The notes under the pieces are model-generated. The model did not search any database and was not told where the DNA came from. It saw only the letters and a list, made by a program, of their open reading frames with translations. Of a stretch of DNA of 44,113 nt, positions 23,085 through 36,900 are shown in pieces. Source of the DNA: Intoshia linei (Eukaryota; Orthonectida; Rhopaluridae); contig LWCA01000181.1 in assembly GCA_001642005.1 (NCBI GenBank), positions 1-44,113 of the forward strand. Reading direction: 5' to 3'. The translations under genes and the position numbers were made by a program. The stretch's first letter is position 1, and each line of letters opens with the position of its first letter.

Positions 23085-23410
23085 ATCTAAAAATTTACGT
23101 CTGTCTGTGTTCTGTTTGTTTGTTGCCATTTATTTAAAAACACCAATTTGAAATAAGTTTTTTCGAGAGTGACGTTTTATCGAAAATTTCATTTTCAGAA
23201 ATTGACTTCGTCAGGAATTAATTCCGTCAAAAACCTAAATTATTTTATTATAAAAAATGAAACTAGTCGTCGAATTTTTAAAAATATACTTTCTGATACA
23301 GATTTTTAAACCATGAAAAGTATCATAAATTTCAAGTTCAAAGACATATATCTTCATTGTCAAAAGCAGAAATTAACAATTATTAAAAAAAATTGAAATA
23401 ACCAATAGTT
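23085..23410 (-). repeat. Inverted fragment of the interspersed repeat
   Basis: The minus strand shows the tail CAGACAGACG and TTTAAATAAATGG phrases. Two versions of the TTTTGACxxTGAAG block follow further in. It abuts the forward copy tail to tail. Confidence 0.55.
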
Positions 23411-23819
23411 CCAGAACTTTAATTATTTAATATACATTAAAACTATATATTATATATCGTACAAAATTTAAAATACATAAATTATTTACTAAAAGTATTG
23501 AAAAGGTCTTGTTCATTGATCAAATTAGTCAATTTTCAGATAAAAATATTATTATTATATTTTTATGCGATGTATTGATGTATTTTAATGAAAAAAACTG
23601 CTTATATTGAAGATGATCAAGACATTAATAATATGAAAAAACAAATGAAAAACGATTCTGATGATATTGCTGATGATTTATATGATAAAGAATTAAACAT
23701 CGCACCCAGAGAAATGCCGGATTTTAAAATAAACACATTTTACGTATAAATACTTTTCTTGTTGGATCATTCTGTTTATGAATGATAATTTTCAGATATT
23801 ACTAATCTGTCTAATAATA

Positions 23820-23937
23820 CAGTGTTGTGCACTGAGATACCAGCTATTGTGCAACTAAATAAACACTAGTTTGTATCTAGTTGCACAATAGTGTTTATTA
23901 AGTTGCAAAATCGCTCGTATCTCAGTGCACAACACTG
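23820..23937. mobile_element. 118-bp near-palindromic MITE with TA target duplication
   Basis: A perfect 21-base terminal inverted repeat, CAGTGTTGTGCACTGAGATA plus C, bounds the element. It is flanked on each side by TA (23818-23819 and 23938-23939). The arms stay largely complementary through TTGTGCAACTAAATAAACAC toward the centre, so the whole unit could fold into one long hairpin. It inserted 35 bases downstream of the broken exon 4 of the protease pseudogene. Confidence 0.9.
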
Positions 23938-24289
23938 TAAGTCTGCCAATGTTGTGGTCTATTGTTTATAGTGTTTCTTTAATCGACTTACCGGTGATGT
24001 TTAGTTTAAAAAAATTTATGTTTTAGCATCCATTGTGTCATAAAACCATTATATACTAAAAAACTTTTAGTAAGATGTTTATGTAACCTAATTTAAATGT
24101 TAGAGCAGAATTAATTAAATCCAAAAGTGGATCCGGCAAAATTAAAAATATTTTTAATTCTTCTAAATAGATTCGTCATTTAAACGCGTTCTACGTTTTG
24201 TAACGAAATTACATTAGAATTTTAAAAAAGACTAATTCTGCGACGCGTTTCAAAATCATTAATGTTATCGTATATCGAAAGCTTATTAA

Positions 24290-24480
24290 CTTATATTTTC
24301 ATGGTCAAAACCATAAATTAAACTTGTGTTTGAAATTAAAGAGTCCCAAAATTTTTAATATACACTCATTTTTTATAATTATATCGATTTATCAATTAAT
24401 AAATCGATTAAAAAATTAAAAATCTGCTCTCGCTAGAGCTATCTACCATTTTCACATAGTACATGACAGAAGAACTGCAT
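24290..24480 (-). repeat. Inverted, degraded fragment of the interspersed repeat
   Basis: The right edge reads on the minus strand as a diverged family head (TGTCATGTACTATGTGAAAA, then AGAGC blocks). The left part has the TTTATGGTTTTGACCATGAA phrase. The body between them is deleted. Confidence 0.5.
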
Positions 24481-24906
24481 TAAAATATTGTAACATTTGG
24501 ATTACAATATATTACATATTTATAATATATTGGATATATATAATACTACGTATCATTATAATTATTATGACATATTACATATTATGTATAAAAATTATTT
24601 TTGATTTCTAGTTTCTTGTGCCAATTGAAATAAAATGGTAGTAAGCATAAGAAAATGAAAACACTAGACAATGTTTACTTAAATAATACATTACAAAAAC
24701 TTTAATTTAAATCATATTTCAATTTCCACCACATTAAGTATAAAAAACAAAATTAAATATTACAATCAAAATGTACCTAATAAATATAAAAACAATAATT
24801 ATAAATGTCCCATTATTATTTAAAATTTAGTAACCTATTTTTTTAAATTTGTTAAATATACAAAAACATTCGATAGATCTATATTTCACTTTCAAAATTA
24901 TAGAAA
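24481..24906. promoter_or_regulatory. Presumed upstream region of the ADAMTS-like gene
   Basis: This AT-rich stretch contains (about 24817-24833) the string TATTATTTAAAATTTAG. It resembles the sequence ahead of the pseudogene (about 19942-19958), so the duplication probably included upstream DNA. An AG lies at 24902-24903, three bases before the ATG, preceded by AAAATTAT. This could be the acceptor of a 5' UTR intron or a spliced-leader site. No TATA box can be placed with confidence. Confidence 0.35.
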
Positions 24907-27900
24907 ATGTACAAATTGGCAATTTCTATATTATTTTTGCTAACTGAAATATCGGGTATACTATACAAAAAAACTTGAAAATATATTTATTAAATAGCGA
25001 GCCATTTTCACAATATTAAAGTTACACACGACAATGGTCAAGATTTTCCAGATAATATGCAAATTAGTATTCAAAAGGGGAAAAATGCGATATACATAAA
25101 TTTACAAAAGAATAAGGATTTGAGTGATACTATACCGATTGAAATGGATGGAGTTAATATTGATAATAAAGAATCAATTAATCCGGTATATATTGATAAT
25201 CTTAAGTAGTAATAATAGTTGTATTGACTTTTATTGATTATGGAATTATTAAATGTAATAAATATGGCCATTACAGAGGTTAACAAAATTAGAAACATCC
25301 GAAACATAATTTTATTAAAAAATTTAGGTTTCGTTACAAATTTTGTTGGTTTTCGTATTTATTAAAAATGTGTTTATCAATGAGTTTTGCATTTACATGT
25401 TAATAGTTACATCAAAATTCATTTTTTAAGAGCTAATTTATCGTATTCGATATAATTCCTATATTTATAGGATGTTGAACACTATTACAATAAAAATAAA
25501 CGCGCAGTGATATCAATGAAAGTTATTAAACGCCATAATCGGAGACTACGCCAAATTGTAATAATAAAGATTAATAAAATAATATGTTTATATATGTTTA
25601 ATATATATTAATATTTAATGGCCGACAATATTTGAATAGATTGTCAGTCTGATTTACAAATTCATTTATAATAATCAATCGTAAATTTGAATAATACATG
25701 TTATTATTATTATTGAATCTTACTATTTTATTAAATTATTAGTATAAATATTTTTTATTATTAATAGACCGGTTCATTTGATTATGGATCAAAATCATAC
25801 AAAATACAACCATTGGCTAAACATGATCCAAATTATTCCACTGTAAATGATCATGCAATTACGAAAATTAATACTAATAATGGTACTTTTTAATTTTATT
25901 TTTAAATCTTAAATTCTTGAATCGCAACTCGAATAAGTATTGATATTATAAAATGACTAGGTTTACTGTTATGTACTACGTACAAATAGTACCTAACTCT
26001 GCCGAAGGAACATTTTTATTTTACCAAAAAAATAAATTCACATTGAAAATCTATCTTAAAAATCCTTCTATTTACTACTTTTAATTTTTTAAATGAGTGG
26101 TTCTCAAACTTGTTTCAGGTGGAATCGTCATATCAGATTAATTTTGATTTTAAAGTGAATTCTTCCGTCTTAACTTTGTTTTGTTAACATTAGCGTAAAG
26201 ATTATAAAAACAAGTGTCATCCCATTTTTTAATTTCTTAAATAGAATATGTAATAATATTAAAAATAAAGTAAAAACAGTCCAATCCTAAAAATTGTCAT
26301 AAATAGCATAAATTCCAGAAAAAATAAAATCATAAAAACAAAAACTTATTTTGTCATTTTTAATGTGATAATATACAGATAATAAATAACAATAAAAAAT
26401 GTTATAAACTGTATATATATAAATAAATATAAAAAATAACTTTATTTATTGAATGTTGTGACGATCAACACAAGACAACTCAAAACATAGCTATCTTAAT
26501 ATCATTATCTCGTTACCGAGTGTATTTATAACTTTATTTTTATAAGTTATACCCACGATTACGTTACTCACCCCTATTGTACACTGTACAAACATAAGTA
26601 CAAAAGTTATTTCAATACATAATATGTCGTATATTAAGATGAAAAAACAATGTTTGTTGAAAATTTGTACAAAGATATTGAAGTTGTAGATGACAATCAA
26701 ATTGATACAGAAAATTTGGATGATAAGTTTGAACATAATCAAGTGGTTATTGAATCACGTGAAATACCAGAAATCAAAATAAATACATTTTATGTAGAAT
26801 TACTTTTCTTATTAGATCATTCCGTTTATGAATGGTAATTACAGATATCAAATAAAATAAATATATTTACAGATACATAATATATATAAAATAATATAGT
26901 ATATAAAAAATATTTAACTTTTTATTACGAACACGATTATATATTCAACATTAACTAAATCTTAAAAAAAATGACATTTTTTGCATTTTAGAAATCAATT
27001 CAATACTATTATTCAAAATTTTAGTTCTATTACCAAAAAGTTTAAAAACTGATATACAGTTATGCTATTAATTATTGATGTTTAAAAAAATATTAAAAAC
27101 TAAAATTTAGGTATCTACATATGTTTAATCAAGATGAAAATAGAGCTTTACAAGAAATTAGATTTGTATATGGTCATATAATGAATGGAGTATGCTTCAT
27201 TTTTTAAGTCAAAAATACATTTAGATTACAATGTCATATGCTAGCATAAGTTTTGACAAGTTTCAATTCATGATCAAAACATTTTTGAAGAAAATAGTAT
27301 TATCTAAAGTAATTTTTTTTGATATAAATTAAAATAAATGTAAAATTAGTCACAAGAAACTTCGCAATATGTCACTAGTACAATAACTACCGTTGGATCT
27401 TCTTTTGAAAAAACTGCTATTGATGGAGATGCATTGTTGTCCAATTTAGGTGAATGGACGAAACAAGATGGTAGAACGTTTTTGGATCCCGACCACACCA
27501 TGCATTTCACCAAGTAACATTTTCATATTTTATTTTATTATTAATATAACATACACACTGTGCTCTGCAACCAAAAATGGCCATTGCACACGTGATCATT
27601 TATAATACATATATGTATATCTAATAATATATTAGATACAATCTTTTTGGAGATGGAACAATTGGTATATATTTTTTTTATATAAAATTAACCCTTCAAT
27701 TGAAAAAAATTTATATATAACGCACTAAATCCAATAATTGGGGACCGCAAATGGCCCGCATAATAGACACACCCTAGTATAAAAAATTAAAGATTTTTAT
27801 TCTTTTATTGTGAATAAGATGGGATGCACAGAAATTGAAAGGGTTTGATTTTCAAAAAGAGGGACAACTAGGATTTTTGACCCGTAAGATGTGAAACTGG

Positions 27901-30900
27901 GAGGTTAAAATTAAGTTTGCGAACACCCCGGAAAAAACTGTAATTAAAATGTGACTTAATAAAATTCTAAGACGGGTAGTTATTTAAATAAAGTAGTACA
28001 CACGCACACAAACAAAAATCGCGTAGCATATTATATAAGTTAGGATTATAGACCCATATTATACACCCTTAAAATTATTAACACATCTAAATTCAAAATT
28101 ACTGAAAAACAATGATTTTGTGAATATGGGTGTTTTAAATAATTAATATCTAGGTTACGCTCCTGTATCCGGTATCTGTGAGTGGGGTAGATCAATTTCT
28201 ACTAACGAAGATGCAGGCATCAATTCATGGAAAACAGCAGTACATGAACTGGGACACAAGTAAGCTTTTTAATAATATTTGTAGCAATACCCTGAAAAGC
28301 CAACAGGAGATCTGATTCAAATGAAAATCGTTGACCCATATATAGAAATATATAAGAAAAATATAAACAGTCTGTAAATATTAAAACTAAATATTAGACT
28401 GTGTGTCCCAATCGGAATATTTATATAGCACACTGTGGTATGATCAATACATTTTAATATAAAATAATTTTTACATTAAGAAATTTTTCTAAAGTATATA
28501 TTAATGTAGTTTTATTGTTTGTATATCACCTGATGATCGGAACCTCGCTCCTCACCCCTTTACTCGTCTTTGGTGTACATGTAGATTATATAAGTTAGTA
28601 AATTAAACTATAAAATAAAACCCTACTACATAGGTAGAGACATTATTTATTTGTTACATTGTGTAATATAAATTTAAGTAATATAAAAATAAGTAAATTT
28701 TATCACAAACTTGTAGATTTTTTATAATAGTTATCATTTTTATATGAGTACATTGTACCTCTCATTTAGTCTTGGATCAAGTCATGATGGTAGAGAAAAC
28801 GGTAATAATTGCGATGTAAATCAATTCAATATTATGCATCCTGGAGGTACTGCAACATCACTAGATTCTTTAAAAAATACTTACAAATTTTCGGAATGTA
28901 GTATTTTATCTTTCAAAAAGACTCTGTTGGGACTAACAGAATATGGGTAATAGTTCTTTTCTTTTTGACATAAAGCGCATACTATAATCATTTTTCATTA
29001 GTTTTCCACGTGTTTGTACCTTTAACAGTATATGTGAACATGGTGAAGAATTCGACGCAACAACTTTACCTGGTGAAATATACGACTTGGACAAACAATG
29101 CCAAATTGAATTTGATGAAGATTCAGGATATTGCCAAGTTATTTTTGAAAATTTAATAATTATTATTAAATAAATTATATCTAATAATAAATAATAATTA
29201 AATTAATATAAATATTAATACATATAATAATACAAAATATGTATGTATCAATAATTGACAGAATCAGCACTTTATAAACATATTTCATGTAAATTTTAGT
29301 AATATTGCAAAGGATTCTAATAAATATAAAAATGATAATAGCAAAGTTGTATTAGTTTTAGTAATTCGTTGTTGTAGTTTTAATTTAAATTTTAAATATA
29401 ATATTTTGTAAATGAGAATTTGAGATTGAAAAATTGCGTAGAATAAAAAAAATTCAGAAAGAATGAATTACAAATTTTCACTCATATTTATTTATTGGAA
29501 ATGTGTAGACGTTTAATGCACATTTTTTTTTGAAATTGTAGGATCAATATTTATTTTAATCGAAATATTTGAAAAATATTGGTTGTTAATATATTAAAAA
29601 TTATTTTTCACCGGGAATGCGTTGATTTCATGGGTGCACTTTTTTATTTATATAAACTGGAATAAGCTCTATCAGAAAAACTTCTTTTTTTAATTTTCGG
29701 ACCGTTAATTATTTCACATTTTTTTTTTAATAAAATATGTCAGAAAAAATATATATGAATATTAAAGCATTTTTTTGACCGTGAAGGCGTCATTTATTCA
29801 GATTGAAATTTTTTGTGTGTGTTAATAGGATACAACTGTACCACCTGACATTTTTGTAAAATTATAGGAATGTTTTCATTAAAAAAAAAGAGTAATTTGG
29901 AGTTTTGGCCCTGAAGATATATTTTATTTTTTTTAAATTTTTGAACCCGTTTAATTTTCAATAAAAAGGACAATTGGGCTTTTTGACCCGTAATATGTGA
30001 GTTTCGGAGGTTTGAATATATTTTGCTAACACCCCGGAAAAAACTGTCATTGAATGATGTCTTTGCAAAATTTCAAATTTCAATTGCAAAATATATTATA
30101 TAAGTAAGGGTAATAAAAAAGTATATATTTATTAACATAACGTAAGTAAATATATAAAGTAATTATACTTACATATATTATACGTGATATCCTATATTAA
30201 TAATAGTTTAATTAATGATTTTTTAATAAGATCGGCGAACCTTCCGAAAATTGCTATTTAACATATTGCAAACAATCTAGTAATAATTGCTACTCTCTTC
30301 CTTATGGTTCCACTCTAGACGGTTCATGGTGTGGACATAATAAGGTAAATTATTATTATAATTATTAGTATATTTAATGTTTATATTTTATATGAAACTT
30401 TTTATACGTTTTAATATCAAAATTACTTATTTTTATAATTATTACAATTGAATATTATATTGACTGTATATATTTTGTTATAATATTTATTTTGTATTAA
30501 TAGTGGTGTATTCAAGGAGAATGTGTTATTAAAAGTGAAGAATCGAGGCCTAAGGGTAAATTTAATCAATCATATTTACAATGTCACAATATAAATTTTG
30601 ATAAAAAGTGTTACATTGAAAAATAAAAATATATAAACATCATTTTATAAACATAGCTATCTCGGTTAGTGGATGTACTATTGGAAAAGATTTTATTAAT
30701 GACAAAACTGTTCCAAGTGGTATTTTAAACATTACTAATAGATTCAATTATTATTCAATATATTAATTAACCAGTTCTTTCATTTATAATAATGTCACCA
30801 GAAAATTATTACCTTTAGACTAAAAAAAAAATTAAATATTAAACTATTTTTAGGTGTACATCAGTTTTTCTCAAATTATGCGGCCTGTGCAATAGTGCGT

Positions 30901-33900
30901 CAAACAAAATAATTTAAAACGAGCTATATACCATTTCATAGAGAATCATTTACATATTTTTTTATTTTTTGTTCCGAAACAAGTTTCTTCTTAATTTGCA
31001 GCTTTTCCTAGCAAAATCTTATAATATTTAGAAATAATTTTAGATATTAAAACAACTAAATAGAAAAGATTTTCAGTAATCACGCAAAAAATACACACTT
31101 TTAACCATTTTTTTAATTACTTCCTAGTACACCCAAAGAAAAAAAGTTAAGAAACACTAATTTATATGTTTTGGTTTGAATATTATTTTGGTTAATTATT
31201 AAAGAATTCAACTATAATTAAAACCAAAAATAAATCAGCTAAAAATAATTATAATGAAATAATACAAATTTTTAAACAAACATGATAAACCCATTCAAGA
31301 AAACAGATACATAAAAACCCAACTAAAACTGACATCCAATTTTTATTTCAAATTACAAATTATAAATATCTTGATCAAATTAGCCCTAATGAAAACGGAC
31401 ATGATCAAAGTAAAATATAAAACGGAATATTTATTATACAATGTATCAATAATAAGAATTTAATCGAAAATTATTTTCGTTTTCGCGGCACATCAATCTT
31501 CTCCTCATGGAGCACAGTTTAGGAATAACTGCCCAAATGTATAGTATAAATCAGCGGTTCTCAAATGGGGGTACTGGTATCCCCTAGAAATACAATAAAT
31601 TATGTTGGGGTACCAGTTCGTCTTATCCTATGACTCACACTTTATGATTCATAAATTATAAATATTTTTAAAATTTACCAACTAATCAGGGTACCAACTG
31701 CGAAGTATGTTGAGAACCGCTGGTATAAATGTATGATATATTATATTTTAGGATGTACTGATTATTATTCAAATTGCAAAGAAATAGCTATCGAACAGCC
31801 GCATCGATGTCTTACAGAAGAACTAGTAGTTAATTGCTGTAAATCGTGTCACAAAGAAGGAATTTACATTCCTGATAATTTCGGTAAGTATGTTTCATAG
31901 ACTATATGTACTTTTAGTACCAGTTTAGTTCACCAACTAGCCCAATAAATTGTATGTTAATAAAATCAAATCTAGGCACAGAAGCGACAGAAACAACCGT
32001 TCCTATTACAACACCCACGCCGACTACTGCAAAAACTACGACTACACAAAAGCCCACGACGACTACTCCAAAACCTACTACAACTACTCCAAATCATACA
32101 ACTGCTACATCTTTGACCGTATCTTCAAGCACAGGTTTTTATCTAAATTTTTTAGACGAGTTTCGGAATATTTGCTATGTCTCCGTTCGGTATCAGTATC
32201 AGTATCAGTTTCGTAGTATTCAATACTGAACTAAATACAAACATGGATGAATTTTTAATGCCTTTAATGAGTCGGAAAGAATTTGAACTGCGCAAAAATT
32301 TTGAGCATATAAAACACATAATTAATTTTATCAGTAGTTTTAAAAATTAAGCATTTAGAATGCAAAGATGAAATTGATGTTTGTTACCAATTTTTGGATT
32401 ACTGTCGTTATTCTTTAACCATCGAAACTATGCAATATTACTGCTCTAAGTCGTGCGAATTTTGCGGTACCATTTTAAAATTTATTTTGTCAACTAACAA
32501 AATTCATTCTATATATTTCCAGTAATTAACCCTTAGATACCAAAATCTTATATATGAGTCTGACGTTTGTGGGTATCGATAAAATTTGAAATGAGATTTA
32601 ATTTAAAATGAAAAATATTAAAATAAGATCAAGTGTTCTTTTTTCCAATTTATCTTCCCATAGTGATGTAATTGCTATATCTCCCTTTATGATTTAGGCC
32701 AGTGGTTCCCAAACTTTTTCGACCATGGACCACTTTTCAAAAAAATTGCTTTCATCCTGAACACGCCATTAAGTTAATATTGCTATGTTTTTATTATATA
32801 TTTCTCCTTAAATTCAAAATTTTACATTAATTTTGAAGTGGTAGCTTCTATGGCCTAATTAAAAAATTATTAATTTCAAATATACTTATGGCAAACTACC
32901 AGTGCCAAACCTATCCTATCCTAGATCCCTATTTGAAAAATCTCGACGAATTTTTTGTAAATGGGGCATTAATTTACTAAATTGAGCATTAAAAAAATTC
33001 TTGAATATCATAACTACATGTAATTTGTATCGAATTTAAAATGCAACTCAAGAGTCTTCTTTGTCTCACTAGGATCTCTTAACACACGTGAATTATTCAC
33101 TTTATTCAGTAAAACTTGACTTCATTTTGATAAAATGATGTTTACGTTAATATGTTATAATAATAATAATATTAAATGATCGATAATGAATAATATTCTA
33201 ATTTAATGTTATTGTTAAAAAAGTTGTCTTTAAAACCACTGATCTAAAATTTACTGTGAACTACTGCTTTAAGTATACAATTTACACATTAAACTTAAAT
33301 ATGTTATTGCTTAAATTTTAAGCAATAAAAATTAATAATTTTAGTAAAATGCATATGAAATAATAAAATATTTTATTCAAAACGCTCATTACTCAGATCG
33401 AGTAATTTTGATTTCATCTTCTTCTCGAAAGATGTCGAAAAAAGTTAAAGAAAAATTTAATATCTATGTTTCTTATAATTCAGTTAAAAATTATAGAAAT
33501 AGTTTAGGCATTCATGCATATAAACCCATATCAAGTCAAAAATTGGAACCTAAACATACCAATAGTAAATTCATTGAAAGCAAGAAATATGTTTTTATGG
33601 CAAAATCTACTATTAAAACATATATTTTCAGTGATGAGAGCAAATTTAACCTAATACATGCTGATGGAAATGTTTAAATATGGAGAAAACTCAATTAAAA
33701 TTTAAATTTTTTTGAAAAAATATGAATTTTAGAAAAAACTTTGGAAGTGGTTTATTGATGGTTTCTGGTTGTTTTTAATATGCAGGGATTGAGAAAATCT
33801 ATTTCATTGATAAAAGGATACATGAAATTGATTACTGTGACATTCTCTCTCGAAACTTATTTGCATCAGTAGAAAAAATGGGCCTGGACACATACATTTT

Positions 33901-36900
33901 GCAGCAAGACAACGATCTCAAAAACACATCAAAACTTGCAAAACAATTTTTTCACCCCCATGTCATTGAATTATTGTCATGGCCTTCGCAATCACCGGAT
34001 ATGAACCCAATTGAAAATCTTTGGTACATTATTAAGTCAAAAATAACATGTGCCCAACCAAATAATTTATGTGAATTTAATTAATTAAATGGTTATCAAT
34101 TAAGAATGAAAAATGGAAAACTGTACTGATACGAATACAGGTGTAGTATTTTCTTGTCGAATGATATACAATATTTTGAAATATCTTCATTCAGTCAAAA
34201 GTTATGGGCATATTAATAAATGAGTAAATAATTCTTTACCACACTGTATATGCATTTGGGGGTCTCAGGATTAAATGAATAATAATTTTCTCATACTTTT
34301 AGTTAGAGGCGTGTTCATATATAAAATTTAAAATTTATTCTATTTATAGGTTATTTCATTTTGTATTTAAATTTTTAACATGTATATAATATATATACTA
34401 TAATACATATATTATATATTTATAGCTTTTGTTTAATTTCTTGTAAAAAAATTAAAGTTACTGAGAGATTAAATCTGTAAATAAAGGATGAATTATAATT
34501 GAAAAGTTATAGAAAATATAAATAATGTGCACATTGACGTATTAATCATTTTAGAAGAAACTACCACAAATAAACCCACAACTATCACGACTCCTACTCC
34601 AACAACCACTACTACCACGACTCCTACGCCAACAACCACTACTACTACGACTCCTACTCCAACAACCACTACTACCACGACTCCTACTTCAACAACCACT
34701 ACTACCACGACTCCCACTCCAACAACCACTTCTACAACTACTTCAAATCCTACAACCGTTAATACAGAATCATGTAATATCCTTATATAATAAAGATTAT
34801 TAGAGTAACCATTTCAACAAAATACACATTTTTTTAAATTTAGAAACTTTTTACTTATAAAAACTCGTTATCCATAAAAAATATTAATTTTATATCAAGT
34901 CTTTATTTTGCATCCATTTTCATAGTTTAGTAAAAATTTATTTGAGGTTAAATTACATAGATTAGAATTAATGTAGATATGCAATATTATGAGCAAAAAT
35001 TATAATAAAAGTTGAAACTAACCAATTTGAATCTAAATTAAATTTTATTTATTGATTCATATGAAAACATCCATTTATTTTCTATACCCTTCCGGTAATA
35101 AAAAGACTTTCTATACACCCACATAAACAATACATCTACTTTACTTAAAATGGTCTGTAAAACTTTTAAGCATTTTTTGGTTGTCCTAATTAATCAATTA
35201 TTATTTAATAGTAATTTAATATTACTATTTAGCATGTCAAGATCAATTAGATAATTGTAGCGATTATATGAATTATTGTTCCGACTTTGAGTTATTGGAT
35301 ACCATGCAATACTACTGTTCCAGTAGTTGTGGATTATGTGGCTACAGTAAGTTTTATTGACTTTGCAATTTAAGAAGGGTTGAACTTTTAAAGTTTTCCT
35401 TCAAATTATGCGTAATATTCATATTTTCAAAGCTTAGATAATAGTGAGTTGTGTGTCACAATTTGCGAATTTAAAATATTGAACATATTTTTTTATTCAC
35501 AAAAGTAATTCCAAAAATTATACTATATTTTATCATTAATCTCAACACGTCATCATTGTATTTTTTATTAATTGTATTGGTAAATTTGATTGAATTCAAT
35601 TTTATCGAATTTAATTTGGAATACAATAGATTGATCAATTGTAAAGCAGAATATGGTAATAGACCCCACTTACAACTGAGTTACCGAACAATGGTGCGTT
35701 TATATTAGTGTAAAATCTAAACATATAAAAGTGTTCCTGCAAACCCAGGTTAAGACTGAAAAACTGCAGAACCAACTAATATTACAAAATAAAAACATTA
35801 TATGATATTTATGTACTATAAAACCAACTTTTAAGATTATTATTTAAGGAAAATTACTTGAAAAATTATTTTTATAATTATATAATAACTAGCTTGACTA
35901 TTATGTACTTTGTACAAACAGCATCCTAGCTCTGCCGAGAAAGGACATTTTATTCTACTAGAAAAATAAATTCCATCAGAAAATTTAACTTAAAAATGCT
36001 ACTATTCACTATTATCCATCAGTTAAAGGAGTGGTTCCTAAGTTGTTACACGTGGACCCGCCATATCACATTAAATTTTTATTTGAAGTGAATTATACCA
36101 CGTTAAATATATTTTGTTGTCATTTGTGAAAAGAATATTAAAAAAAATTGCTATCCCATTTATTTAATTTATTAAACAAAATATATCAAACACATTGTGT
36201 ATAATATTAAAAATAAAGTAAAATCAGTACAATCCTAAAAATTGTCATAAATAGCATAAATTCCAGAAAAACAAAATTGTAAAAACCTATTTTGTGATAT
36301 TCAAAGTGATAATATACATATATATGTTAACCTTTTCACTGTCTAATACTATTTTATGATGCATCATCACACGTCTGGAATTTATTTTTTAATTTAAACA
36401 TGTATTATTTTTAAATTACCTATGTGACAATGTATGAAAATAAATAATAAAGTTTTTCAAAATTATGCTGTGTATAGTATAGAATACACAGACAGTGAAA
36501 GTGTTAATATATATTCAGTACCAATTTAATAAATAATTTAAAATACCATTTATGTATCAATAATTAACATAATCAGCACTTTAGAAACATATTAATTTAT
36601 AATAATAATTATTATTATATATATATAGAAATATAGTTATTTATTTATAACCCATTTATTTTGCCAATATTGCAAAGTATTGTAATAAATATAAAAATGA
36701 CAATAACAAAGTTGTCTTATTTTTAGTAATTCGTTATTGTAGTTTTAATTAAAATTTTATACGAAATGTTTTAAAAATGAGAATTTGAGAATCAAAGATT
36801 GCGTAGCAATGAAAAAAAATCCAAAGGAATCAATTATATAGATTTTCATCCATTTTTTTTATTGGAAATAAGTAAACGTTCAATGCACATTTTTTTTTCA

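Larger units (their letters stand above)
20154..23784 (+). pseudogene. Partial, broken tandem duplicate of the ADAMTS-like gene (exons 1-4 only)
   Basis: Four segments parallel the first four exons of the intact gene downstream. Exon 1 (20154-20202) and exon 3 (21615-21729) have exactly the same lengths as in the intact copy. Exon 1 still encodes a signal peptide (MYTLIVCTFFLL). Exon 2 (20249-20410) has a net 26-nt loss, with a frameshift and an in-frame TGA. Exon 4 (about 23587-23784) has lost its AG acceptor, carries TAA at 23747-23749 where the intact gene has a Glu codon, and has ATAATT in place of the GTAATT donor. No catalytic, Cys-rich or ShK exons follow, so the copy covers only the propeptide and the first strand of the protease domain. 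It cannot make a protease. The first two exons could at most yield a short secreted fragment. Confidence 0.85.

Noticed and set aside
26491-26742. Minus-strand 83-codon ORF
   Set aside because: It lies opposite exon 4 of the protease gene, which is supported by homology, phase and the paralogous copy.
28744-28950. Stand-alone 68-codon gene starting MSTLYLSFS
   Set aside because: The first codons are intron sequence. The coding part from 28770 is exon 9 of the protease gene.
31950-32216. Plus-strand 88-codon ORF overlapping the first mucin exon
   Set aside because: It is in the wrong frame relative to exon 15 and runs over the splice donor. It is a shadow of the linker exon.
34493-34729. Minus-strand Val/Gly-rich ORF
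   Set aside because: It is the complement of the Thr/Pro minisatellite in exon 17. The plus strand is the coding one by splice phase.
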